The notes below the pieces were generated by a model that was not told the origin of the DNA, searched no databases, and saw only the letters and a program-made list of their open reading frames with translations. The translations under genes and the position numbers were made by a program. Source: Actinacidiphila glaucinigra (lineage in GTDB: Bacteria > Actinomycetota > Actinomycetes > Streptomycetales > Streptomycetaceae). From it: a DNA stretch of 64,000 nt. This document shows, piece after piece, positions 35,392 to 43,167 of the stretch (position 1 is its first letter; each line of letters starts with the position of its first letter). The DNA lies in contig NZ_FZOF01000003.1 of assembly GCF_900188405.1 (NCBI RefSeq), positions 372,001 to 436,000 of the forward strand. Direction: 5' to 3'.

Positions 35392-36344
35392 CGCCTGAGT
35401 ATCGCCTGTCCGCCGCCGCCCTCAACAGCGGTTTTCCCCGGCTGGGCGGCGAGCGCGCGGGCGAGGGCGGATATCTGCGCGGGCCCGACCCGGCAGCATC
35501 CCCCGATGAGCCGGGCGCCGGAGCTCTGCCAGACGGCGGCCAGGGCCGGGTCGAAGGCCCGGACTCCGCTCCAGTCGCGGGCCCGTTCGTCCCAGGTCTC
35601 GCCGCTGTTGGGGTAGACGACCACGGGCCGGTCCACGTTCGCCGCCGCCGTCTCCACCGCGCGGGTGGCGTCCGCCGGGTCGCAGCAGTTGACGCCGACG
35701 GCGATCACCGCGTCCGTGTCCGCGGCGATCCGGAAGGCCTCCTCCAGCGGCTGCCCGGCCCGGGTCGCCCCGCCGGCCACGGAGTAGCTGAGCCAGACCG
35801 GCACCCCGAGGCCCTCGGCGATCCTCAGCAGCGCCTCCGCCTCGTCGGTGTCCGGCACGGTCTCCAGCGCCAGGACGTCGGGGCCGGCCTCGGCCAGCGT
35901 CTCCATCCTGGGCCGGTGGAAACGCTCCAGTTCCGCGACGCTCAGCCCGTAGCGGCCCCGGTACTCGCTGCCGTCCGCGAGCATCGCGCCGTACGGTCCC
36001 ACGGAGGCCGCCACCCACACGTCGTCGCGGTCGCGGGCGGCGGCGCGGGCGAGGGCGACACTGCGCCGCAGCAGGGCGGTCGCCTCCTCCCGTCCGATAC
36101 CGCGTGCGGCGAAGCCCTCGTAGGTGGCCTGGTAACCGGAGGTGATGAGCACCCGCGCGCCCGCCCGCACATAGGCGGTGTGCGCCGCCTCGATCTGCTC
36201 CGGCGCGTCGGCGAGCAGGCGGGCGGACCAGAGCGCGCCGTCCAGGTCGCAGCCCTGGTCGGCGAGCTGGTTGGACAACCCGCCGTCGAGGACGACGGGG
36301 CCCTCGGCGAGGGCCTGTGCCAGGGGCCTGGCGGGTGCGGGCAT
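35382..36344 (-). CDS. mmuM: Homocysteine S-methyltransferase
   Basis: A 320-residue zinc-dependent enzyme that makes methionine from homocysteine using S-methylmethionine or S-adenosylmethionine as donor. The zinc Cys residues are visible in VGVNCCDP and LIGGCCRVGP; the N-terminus has VVLDGGLSNQLADQG, and LITSGYQATYEGF is typical. The ATG at 36344 follows GAGGAG by 9 bases. Its stop lies 10 bases inside hen1, so hen1 and pnkp are expressed with it. A link through SAM supply to the Hen1 methyltransferase is possible, but gene overlap alone does not prove it. Confidence 0.93.
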   Translation of the reverse strand: MPAPARPLAQALAEGPVVLDGGLSNQLADQGCDLDGALWSARLLADAPEQIEAAHTAYVRAGARVLITSGYQATYEGFAARGIGREEATALLRRSVALARAAARDRDDVWVAASVGPYGAMLADGSEYRGRYGLSVAELERFHRPRMETLAEAGPDVLALETVPDTDEAEALLRIAEGLGVPVWLSYSVAGGATRAGQPLEEAFRIAADTDAVIAVGVNCCDPADATRAVETAAANVDRPVVVYPNSGETWDERARDWSGVRAFDPALAAVWQSSGARLIGGCCRVGPAQISALARALAAQPGKTAVEGGGGQAILRRCS

Positions 36345-36374
36345 CGCGGGTGCTCCTCGCGTGGTGTGCCGGGC

Positions 36375-37298
36375 TCAGCCGAGCTGCGACTGGACCCCGG
36401 AGGCGATCAGTTCCAGGTGCCCGAGGTCGCTCAGGTCCAGGATCTGCAGGTAGAACCGGGTGGCACCGAGCTCGGCGTAGCGGCCGATCTTGTCGACGAC
36501 CTCGGCGGGGGAACCGGCGAGGCCGTTGGCCTTGAGCTCGTCGACCTCACGGCCGATGGCCGCGGCCCTGCGGGCGACCTCGGCGTCGTCCTTGCCGACG
36601 CACACGACGAGGGCGTTGGAGTAGACGATCTCGTCCTTGCCCCGGCCGTGCTCCTCGGCGGCCTCCCGCACGCGGGCGAACTGCGAGGCGGTGTCCTCCA
36701 GCGAGCCGAAGGGCAGGTTGAACTCGTCCGCGTAGCGGGCGGCGAGCCGCGGGGTGCGCCGGGCACCGTGGCCGCCGATGAGGACGGGGAGCTTCGCCTG
36801 GGCGGGCTTGGGCAGCGCGGGCGAGTTCTCCACCGTGTAGTGCGTGCCCTTGAAGTCGAAGGTCTCGCCCACCGGGGTCTCCCAGAGGCCGGTGACGATG
36901 GCGAGCTGCTCCTCCAGCCTGGCGAACTTCTCCTTCGGGAACGGGATGCCGTACGCGGCGTGCTCGTCCGCGTACCATCCCGCGCCCAGGCCCAGCTCGA
37001 CGCGGCCGCCCGACATCTGGTCCACCTGCGCGACCTGGATGGCGAGCACACCGGGCAGCCGGAAGGTGGCGGCCGTCATCAGGGTGCCGAGCCGGATCCG
37101 CTTGGTCTCGCGGGCGAGGCCGGCCAGGGTGATCCACGCGTCGCTCGGCCCCGGCAGACCGTCCGCGTCGCCCATCTTGAGGTAGTGGTCGGAGCGGAAG
37201 AAGGCGTCGAACCCGAGCTCCTCGGTCGCCTTGGCGACGGAGAGCAGGGTGTCGTACGAGGCCCCTTGCTGGGGCTCGGTGAAGATTCGAAGATCCAT
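36375..37298 (-). CDS. LLM-class F420-dependent oxidoreductase
   Basis: A 307-residue luciferase-like TIM-barrel enzyme of a type that usually uses reduced or oxidised F420 in actinomycetes. Recognisable segments are DLRIFTEPQQGASYDTLLSV, FDAFFRSDHYLKM, GGRVELGLGAGWYADEHAAY and LPVLIGGHGARRTPRLAARY. No signal peptide. The ATG at 37298 is the first with a family-like N-terminus; the longer frame to 37622 has none. It is immediately upstream of mmuM on the same strand (30 bases), so it may be in the same operon. Substrate unknown. Confidence 0.9.
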   Translation of the reverse strand: MDLRIFTEPQQGASYDTLLSVAKATEELGFDAFFRSDHYLKMGDADGLPGPSDAWITLAGLARETKRIRLGTLMTAATFRLPGVLAIQVAQVDQMSGGRVELGLGAGWYADEHAAYGIPFPKEKFARLEEQLAIVTGLWETPVGETFDFKGTHYTVENSPALPKPAQAKLPVLIGGHGARRTPRLAARYADEFNLPFGSLEDTASQFARVREAAEEHGRGKDEIVYSNALVVCVGKDDAEVARRAAAIGREVDELKANGLAGSPAEVVDKIGRYAELGATRFYLQILDLSDLGHLELIASGVQSQLG

Positions 37299-37416
37299 GA
37301 CTCCATCCTGCACCTCTTCGCCCGGAATCGACCGGCGACCTGTCGCGTGTGGCACCCTCCCGGACCGGGGACGGCTGCAATCCGCCAACTTCGCTTCTGT
37401 TGTGCGGACTTGGCGC

Positions 37417-37872
37417 TCATGCACCCTCCCGCTGCCGCGCCTCGACCGCGCGCAGGAGCACACCCACCCGGTCCTTGGACTCGTCGGCGGCGTCGACCGC
37501 CTCGATGCACTGCCAGTACTCCGTCTCGCCCTCGGCGGTGCAGGCCACCGAGACCAGCGCCATGCCCAGCTCCGACAGCAGTTCGCGCAGCTCGCGCAAG
37601 GTCCCGGCCGGTTCGCGCACATCGGTGAGCAGGGCCGCGCGCAACGGACCCGACGCCACCCCGGGCGGTCCCGTGGCCCCGCACGCCCGGCCGCCCGCCT
37701 CGCAGACGGAGAATCCGGGAGTGCGCAGCTCGGGCGCCCCGTGGAGCGCGAGGTGGCTGCCGATCGCCTCCGTCAGCGCCTGAATCTGCCAGGCCTCCGC
37801 CATCAGCTCACGCTCGGTCCCGCCGCTCCTGAGCGCCTCCCGCGTGGCCCGGATCAGCCGTACCGCATCCAT
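37417..37872 (-). CDS. Conserved Streptomyces-type hypothetical protein
   Basis: A 151-residue soluble, mostly helical protein starting MDAVRLIRATREALRSGG; it looks like a Streptomyces-restricted DUF (possibly DUF6099), which I cannot confirm. There are three Cys (CEAGGRACGA and a later VACTAEG), no transmembrane segment and no catalytic motif. GGGAGGTG upstream suits either GTG 37875 or ATG 37872. It is between the LLM gene and the MazG-like gene, all on the minus strand, with gaps of 118 and 184 bases, so it is probably its own unit. Confidence 0.65.
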   Translation of the reverse strand: MDAVRLIRATREALRSGGTERELMAEAWQIQALTEAIGSHLALHGAPELRTPGFSVCEAGGRACGATGPPGVASGPLRAALLTDVREPAGTLRELRELLSELGMALVSVACTAEGETEYWQCIEAVDAADESKDRVGVLLRAVEARQREGA

Positions 37873-38056
37873 CACGACGCACCTCCCCCGTCTCCACCCC
37901 GTCGATCCCGTTCCTCACTCAGAGTGACGGATCATGACGCGATGGGGAAGTGGCCGGTTCCCGCCTGTGGACAACCCGCTCCCCCGCCCGTGCGAACGGC
38001 GCGCGTGACCCCCCGGCGCGACCGGCCGCGGAGCGGGGCGCACGGGCCGCCGCGCC

Positions 38057-38389
38057 TCAGTCGCCGGCCCCCGGCAGCGGGAAGCGCAGCTCGTTGCGGT
38101 CGATCTTGGCGGACAGCGCCTCCAGCACGTCCACGCCGAGCACCTCGCAGAACTGCAGCAGGTACGCGAGCACGTCCGCCACCTCGTCCCGTACCCGGTG
38201 CGCGCTGTCGGGGTCCTCCATGACCCCGGCCGCCTGCTCGGGCGTGAGCCACTGGAAGATCTCCAGGAGCTCGGAGGCCTCGACGCTCAGGGCCGCGGCC
38301 AGGTTCTTCGGCGTGTGGTACGGCTCCCAGCGCCGGGCCGCCGCGAACGCGGCCAGCCTGCGCTGCAGCGCGTGCAGATCATCGGTCAC
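38057..38389 (-). CDS. MazG-like nucleotide pyrophosphohydrolase
   Basis: A 110-residue all-helical enzyme of the MazG/dCTPase superfamily that hydrolyses (d)NTPs to monophosphate and pyrophosphate. The metal-binding acids are in VEASELLEIFQW and VRDEVADVLAYLLQF (E-x-x-E then E-x-x-D). It is single-domain, like the iMazG or DCTPP1 type rather than the two-domain E. coli MazG. The GTG start is 10 bases after the stop of the AAA ATPase gene; the two are co-transcribed. It may clean non-canonical nucleotides; the exact substrate is unknown. Confidence 0.9.
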   Translation of the reverse strand: MTDDLHALQRRLAAFAAARRWEPYHTPKNLAAALSVEASELLEIFQWLTPEQAAGVMEDPDSAHRVRDEVADVLAYLLQFCEVLGVDVLEALSAKIDRNELRFPLPGAGD

Positions 38390-38399
38390 ACCCGCAGGT

Positions 38400-39671
38400 C
38401 TACCCCATCGCCGCCGCGGCGTGCTCCGGCGGGGCCTGCCCGGCCGGCGGGGCCGCGGCGGCCGGTGCCTCCGGGCCCGTACCCTGCGCCGGCACCCGCT
38501 CCCGGTCGGCCGCCGCGCTCCCGAGGCGCAGCAGCGTCACTCCCTCCGCCCCGTCGGCCACGGCGGGGTCGTGCACCGTGCCGATCAGCCTGATGTGGCC
38601 CCGTTCGGCGACCTGCGCGGCCAGCGCCAGCAACTGCCGCGACTGCGCCCGGTCCAGGCCGGCGTCCAGGCCGTCCGCCAGCACCGTGAGGACCTGGACG
38701 GCGTCCGGCACCTCGCCGCTGGTGTCCACCTCCAGCACGCCCGGCCCGGTCAGCAGCACCAGCGCCAGCGCGAGGAAGCGCAACTCCCCGTCACCGAGCC
38801 GGTCCACCGGCACGAGCCCCAGGGGTCCCCGGTCGACGGCCGCCACCACCGACTGCGCGTACGCCCCCGTCCCCGGCTCCCCGGCGGGGATCACCGTCAG
38901 CCCCTCGACGGGCGGGCTGCACACCGCCCGCAGCGCGCCGACCAGCGCGGCGTGCCGCGTACGGCACTCGCCCTGGGTGCGGCGCAGCACCGCCGAGAGG
39001 TTGTCGCAGCCTCCGCGGAGCAGGCCGTCGGCCACCCGCGCGGGCTCGCGCATCAGGTGCGGCCGGGGATCGACGGGGAACACCCCGCGCAGCGCGAGCA
39101 CCGTCTGCTCCGCGGCGGCGAGCACCAGCCGCTGCCCCTCGGTCGTGCCGGCGACGCGCAGCGGCAGCAGGGAGGTGGCCAGCCGGTCGTCGGGCAGCGG
39201 GGCCCGGGTCACCGGGACCAGCCCCGCGGTGTGCCAGGCCGCCTGGACGGTACGCCGCCCCGGATCGCGCAGCGCGGTGGCGAGCAGGGTCTCGCCGGCG
39301 CCGGTCAACCGCTCGCCGACGATGCGCAGTTCGGGTTCGGTCTGCACGGCGACGTCGAGTGCGACGGGGCCGACCGCGCCGTCCACCGTGCACCCGATGC
39401 GGAAGCCGCGCCGACCCTCCGCGTCCGGCTTGGCCGCGTGGGGCACGCAGGCCGCCACTCCCCCGCGCACGCCGTCGAACGCCATGGCCAGTTCCTCGCC
39501 GGCGGCGAGCCGGCCGAGCAGGCCCAGCCCCTCCAGGACACTGGACTTGCCGGTGCCGCTCGCCCCCGCCAGCACGGTGAGCGGCTTGAGCGGGAAGCCC
39601 GCGCCGCGATGCGACTTGAAGGCGGAGAGCCGCAGTTCGGTGACGACCGGACGGTCACGCTTCGTGCTCAT
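38400..39671 (-). CDS. AAA family ATPase (RecF/SMC-like)
   Basis: A 423-residue ABC-type ATPase without membrane partners. Walker A is GASGTGKSS (N-terminal, after TELRLSAFKSH), the signature is RLGDGELRFLALALVLL and Walker B is GVLEVD, with the H-switch GTVHDP; the coiled-coil region expected of SMC proteins is very short. The last 40 residues are Ala/Pro-rich and disordered. It resembles the RecF/OLD-like ATPases found in chromosome maintenance and defence genes, but lacks a TOPRIM nuclease. It is first of a two-gene unit with the MazG-like hydrolase and divergent from the DUF1697 gene. Confidence 0.85.
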   Translation of the reverse strand: MSTKRDRPVVTELRLSAFKSHRGAGFPLKPLTVLAGASGTGKSSVLEGLGLLGRLAAGEELAMAFDGVRGGVAACVPHAAKPDAEGRRGFRIGCTVDGAVGPVALDVAVQTEPELRIVGERLTGAGETLLATALRDPGRRTVQAAWHTAGLVPVTRAPLPDDRLATSLLPLRVAGTTEGQRLVLAAAEQTVLALRGVFPVDPRPHLMREPARVADGLLRGGCDNLSAVLRRTQGECRTRHAALVGALRAVCSPPVEGLTVIPAGEPGTGAYAQSVVAAVDRGPLGLVPVDRLGDGELRFLALALVLLTGPGVLEVDTSGEVPDAVQVLTVLADGLDAGLDRAQSRQLLALAAQVAERGHIRLIGTVHDPAVADGAEGVTLLRLGSAAADRERVPAQGTGPEAPAAAAPPAGQAPPEHAAAAMG

Positions 39672-39773
39672 GGACGCGAACGTAGCGGCGGCACCCGGTG
39701 GCGAACCGTTCCGCCGGGCCACCGGTCCTCCGAAAGTGGGTAAGCCCGGCGAGGCGCCGGTTAATGTGGCGGG

Positions 39774-40316
39774 GTGACCGGATACGTGGCCCTCCTGCGC
39801 GGGATCAACGTCGGGCCGACGACCAGGCTTCCGATGCAGGACCTGCGGCGGCTCCTGGAGGAGATCGGCGGCACGTACGTGCGCACCCATCTGCAGAGCG
39901 GCAACGCCCTGTTCGAGCACGAGCAGGCCGATCCGGAGAAGCTGGCGGACGCGCTGGAGGCGGCCGTCGCCGCCGCGTTCGAGGGGCGGAAGGTGCCCTG
40001 CATCGTCCGCGAGGCGGCCGCGCTCGCCGGGGTCGTCGAGCGCAACCCGTTCGACATGTCGGGCGTCGACCCCGCGCGCTTCCTGGTCACCTTCCTGTCG
40101 GGGCCGGTCGAACCGGACCGGCTCGCCGGTCTGGACCCGGCCGGCTTCGCTCCCGACGAGTTCCGGCCGGGCGAGCGCGAGATCTACGTGCACTGCCCGA
40201 ACGGGGTGCAGAAGACCCGGCTCTCCCACGCGCTGTGGGAGAAGCGCCTGGGGCTGACGGCCACGGCCCGCAACTGGAACACCGTGACCCGCCTGGCGGC
40301 CATGGCCGCGGAGTGA
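39774..40316 (+). CDS. DUF1697 domain-containing protein
   Basis: A 180-residue conserved protein of unknown function. DUF1697 landmarks are YVALLRGINVGPTTRLPMQDL at the start, VRTHLQSGNALFEHE, FLVTFLS and the C-terminal RNWNTVTRLAAMA. The start is GTG 39774 directly after a GGCGGG run. It is soluble and lone, divergent from the AAA ATPase gene and convergent with the esterase gene; a GC hairpin overlaps its stop codon. Confidence 0.92.
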   Translation: MTGYVALLRGINVGPTTRLPMQDLRRLLEEIGGTYVRTHLQSGNALFEHEQADPEKLADALEAAVAAAFEGRKVPCIVREAAALAGVVERNPFDMSGVDPARFLVTFLSGPVEPDRLAGLDPAGFAPDEFRPGEREIYVHCPNGVQKTRLSHALWEKRLGLTATARNWNTVTRLAAMAAE

Positions 40317-40345
40317 CGGGGCGGGGCCGGCGCGCGCCCCGTCAC
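40313..40345. terminator. Terminator overlapping the DUF1697 stop codon
   Basis: GTGACGGGGCG (40313-40323) pairs perfectly with CGCCCCGTCAC (40335-40345) across an 11-base loop, between convergent genes. The TGA stop is inside the left arm. Confidence 0.65.
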
Positions 40346-40393
40346 CCCTGCCGCCTGCGTCCCCCGCGGCGCCCGGCGTCGCCCGCCTCCCGC

Positions 40394-41389
40394 TCAGCCC
40401 AGGCCCCAGCCCGTCCCGAGCCGGTACGCCGCGCAGAGGTTGACGTCGAGCATGTACGCGGCGGCCGTGCCGCACTGGGCCGCCCCGCTGCCCGGGTCGA
40501 CGGGCTGGCCGTGGCCCATGCCCGTGAGGCTGTAGGTCTCGGCGACCGGGGCGCCGGAGGCGTCCTTGTACGTCCGGTGCGGGAAACCCGCGACGGTGTC
40601 GGAGGTGTCGGCGGTCTGGTCGGTGCCGTGGACGGCCGTCCACTGCCGTACGAGGTCGTCCATGTTGACGGGCTTGACCGTGTAGTCGGCCGTGCCCTGG
40701 AAGACCGTCAGCCGGGGCCACGGACCCGTGTAGCCGGGGAAGGCGGCGCGGACCCGGTCACCCCACTGCGCGGGCGTCTGCGTCGCGCCGACGTACATGC
40801 ACACGTACGGTGAACCCGCCGCCTGCGCGCAGCCGTACGGCAGCCCGGCGACCACGCCGCCCGCGGCGTACACGTCGGGGTAGGCCGCCATCATCGCCGC
40901 CGTCATGGCGCCGCCCGCGGACAGTCCGGTGACGTACACCCGCGACGGATCCGCGCCGCTGTCGGCGATCTGGCGGGCGGTCATCTGCCGGATGGAGGCG
41001 GCTTCGCCCTGACCCCGCGCGATGTCGCCGGTCTGGAACCAGTTGAAGCACTGGCTGAGGTTGTTGGACGAGGTCTGGCCGGGCAGCACCACGGAGAAGC
41101 CCCAGCGGTCCGCCAGCGCGGTCCAGCCGCTCTGGGCGCCGTAGCCCTGGGCGTTCTGGGTGCAGCCGTGGAGGGCGACGACGACCGGCCGGCCCTGGGG
41201 CAGCCCGGCGGGGACGTAGCGGTACATCCGCAGCGCGCCCGGATTGCTGCCGAAACCGGTCACCTCCTCGATCGCTCCGGCGGCGTGGGCAGGCCGTACG
41301 GGCACGAGAGCGGCGAGGAGAGCGACGAGGACGGCGAGCAGGGCGGCACGCGGGCGGCCCCTGTGAAGTGCGGCTCTGAGTAAGGTCAT
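40394..41389 (-). CDS. Secreted PHB depolymerase-family esterase
   Basis: A 331-residue alpha/beta-hydrolase with a Sec signal (MTLLRAALHRGRPRAALLAV onward, cleavage near AHA-AG). The oxyanion segment is VVVALHGCTQNAQGY, the nucleophile elbow VTGLSAGGAMTAAM, and the likely Asp and His lie in FQGTADYTVKPVNM and GMGHGQPVDPG. Pairs of Cys suggest disulphides. Relatives include short-chain poly-3-hydroxybutyrate depolymerases, feruloyl and acetylxylan esterases; there is no C-terminal substrate-binding domain, so the polymer is uncertain. The ATG at 41389 opens the signal peptide. Confidence 0.9.
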   Translation of the reverse strand: MTLLRAALHRGRPRAALLAVLVALLAALVPVRPAHAAGAIEEVTGFGSNPGALRMYRYVPAGLPQGRPVVVALHGCTQNAQGYGAQSGWTALADRWGFSVVLPGQTSSNNLSQCFNWFQTGDIARGQGEAASIRQMTARQIADSGADPSRVYVTGLSAGGAMTAAMMAAYPDVYAAGGVVAGLPYGCAQAAGSPYVCMYVGATQTPAQWGDRVRAAFPGYTGPWPRLTVFQGTADYTVKPVNMDDLVRQWTAVHGTDQTADTSDTVAGFPHRTYKDASGAPVAETYSLTGMGHGQPVDPGSGAAQCGTAAAYMLDVNLCAAYRLGTGWGLG

Positions 41390-41566
41390 GCGCCGGACGG
41401 TAGGAGCGCCGCGGCGCCCGCGACATGGCCCGGGGCACCACAACGCGGACGCCGCGCGTGGTGCCCAGGACCGCTCGGGCGCGCCGGTGCCCGGGCGGCG
41501 CCGGGGGTTCGCCGCGGACCTCCCGGTAGTGGCCGAACGCGTACTCCAGGCCGCCCTCGCCGCTGG

Positions 41567-42580
41567 TCAGGGGACGAGGACCATGCGGAAGCGCGCGGCG
41601 CCGGACATCATGCGGGCGAACGCCTCGTTGACCTCCTCCAGCGGCACCGTCTCGGTCATCGGGCGGATCCCGGCGAGCGCGCTGAACTCCATCGTGTGCT
41701 CGACGTCGCGCGAGGTGCCGGACGGATGGCCGACGACCGAACGGGACGACAGGATCAGCTGGGCCGGGGTGATCGGCAGCGGCTCGGAGTCGATGCCGAT
41801 GACGATCAGCTCCCCGCCGGGCTGCAGCCCCTCGACTCCGGCCGCCATGGCCTGCGAGTTGGAGGCCGTGGCGAGCACCACGGTGGCCCCGCCGAGGGCC
41901 TGCAGTTCCTTGGCCGTGTCGCCGGCGGAGCTGTCGACGTAGTGGTGGGCGCCGAGCTCCATGGCCAGTGCCCGCTTCTCCTCGCCGCGCGCGACGGCGA
42001 CCGTCTCGAAGCCGAACTTGGCCGCGTACTGCACGGCCAGGTGCCCGAGGCCGCCGATGCCGATCACGGCGACGAGGTCTCCGGGGCGGGCGGAGCTCCT
42101 CTTGAAGGCGTTGTACGTGGTCACACCGGCACAGCCGAGCGGGGCGGCGTCGACCGCGGTCAGCCCGTCGGGGATCCGGGCCAGCGCGTTGACCGGGGCG
42201 ACCATGTGGGTGGCGTAGCCGCCCTCGTACGCCCAGCCGGGCACCTGCAGGTTCCGGCAGTCGATGAAGTGGCCCTCGCGGCAGGGCGGGCAGTGCCCGC
42301 AGTGGCCGCCGAACCAGCCGACCGCCACGCGCGCGCCCACCGTCCAGTACCGCACGCCCTCACCGAGGGCGTCGATGCGCCCGGCGACCTCGTGGCCGGT
42401 GACCAGGGGGAAGGTGACGTGCGGGAGGGCGTTGTACACGAAGGCGGCGTCGCTGTGGCAGACGCCCGACGCCTCGACCGCGATCCGGACGTGGCCGGGG
42501 CCGGGTTCCGGGAGCTCGCGCTCGACGATTTCGAATGGTCGGCCCGGTTCGGAGACCTGGGCCACCCGCATGGAGTTCAT
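41567..42580 (-). CDS. Zinc-dependent alcohol dehydrogenase
   Basis: A 337-residue medium-chain dehydrogenase similar to AdhP/AdhT types. Catalytic zinc residues are in SGVCHSD and TGHEVAGR; the structural zinc Cys cluster is HCGHCPPCREGHFIDC. The Rossmann motif GIGGLGHLAVQYA indicates NAD(H) binding. The start ATG (42580) has no good ribosome site; the codon 4 ATG is an alternative. It is divergent from the PPOX-type gene. Probably an ethanol or aryl alcohol/aldehyde enzyme. Confidence 0.93.
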   Translation of the reverse strand: MNSMRVAQVSEPGRPFEIVERELPEPGPGHVRIAVEASGVCHSDAAFVYNALPHVTFPLVTGHEVAGRIDALGEGVRYWTVGARVAVGWFGGHCGHCPPCREGHFIDCRNLQVPGWAYEGGYATHMVAPVNALARIPDGLTAVDAAPLGCAGVTTYNAFKRSSARPGDLVAVIGIGGLGHLAVQYAAKFGFETVAVARGEEKRALAMELGAHHYVDSSAGDTAKELQALGGATVVLATASNSQAMAAGVEGLQPGGELIVIGIDSEPLPITPAQLILSSRSVVGHPSGTSRDVEHTMEFSALAGIRPMTETVPLEEVNEAFARMMSGAARFRMVLVP

Positions 42581-42726
42581 TGCCCGTCCGCTGTGTGAGG
42601 GGTTGCGGCGCGTAGCGCCCTTCCCACCCATCGTGACCCCGGGGCGGTGTTTTCTCGCGTCGGACACCGCTCGCGGGGCCGCCCGCCGGGGGGCGTAGGC
42701 TGCGCCCAGCCGACCGAGGGACGATC

Positions 42727-43119
42727 ATGAAACTACCCGCCGACCTGCTCGACCTCCTGCACCGCCCGAGCCTGTGCTTCCTGGCGACCACCATGCCGGA
42801 CGGCTCGCCGCAGCTGACCCAGACGTGGGTCGACACCGACGGCGAGCACGTGCTCGTCAACAGCGTGCGCGGCCATGTGAAGACGCGGAACATCGCACGG
42901 GACCCGCGGGTGGCCGTCGCCGTCTCCGATCCGGAGGACCCGTCCCGCTACTTCCAGGTCCGCGGGCGCGTGCGCGAGGTGACCACGGAGGGCGCGGAAG
43001 ACCACATCGAGAAGCTCTCGCACAAGTACACCGGCGGTCCGTACCCCTGGTACGGCGGCCGTGACCAGGTGCGTGTGGTGTTCGTGATCGAGGCCGAGAG
43101 CATCAGCGGCACGGCGTGA
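42727..43119 (+). CDS. PPOX-class F420-dependent oxidoreductase
   Basis: A 130-residue split-barrel flavin/deazaflavin reductase. Landmarks are CFLATTMPDGSPQLTQTWVD, VKTRNIARDPRVAVAVSDPE and YFQVRGRVREVT; the HKYTGGPYPWYGGRDQVRVV end is typical of the F420-dependent subgroup. The ATG lies after GAGGGACGATC. Divergent from the alcohol dehydrogenase gene, ending before a hairpin terminator. Substrate unknown. Confidence 0.92.
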   Translation: MKLPADLLDLLHRPSLCFLATTMPDGSPQLTQTWVDTDGEHVLVNSVRGHVKTRNIARDPRVAVAVSDPEDPSRYFQVRGRVREVTTEGAEDHIEKLSHKYTGGPYPWYGGRDQVRVVFVIEAESISGTA

Positions 43120-43126
43120 CCCCAGC

Positions 43127-43159
43127 GGGTCCGCGGCTGCCGTGGGCGGCCGCGGACCC
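43127..43159. terminator. Terminator between the PPOX and acyl-CoA dehydrogenase genes
   Basis: GGGTCCGCGGC (43127-43137) and GCCGCGGACCC (43149-43159) pair perfectly around an 11-base loop in the 48-base gap between convergent genes. Confidence 0.65.
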
Positions 43160-43167
43160 CGGCCCGT

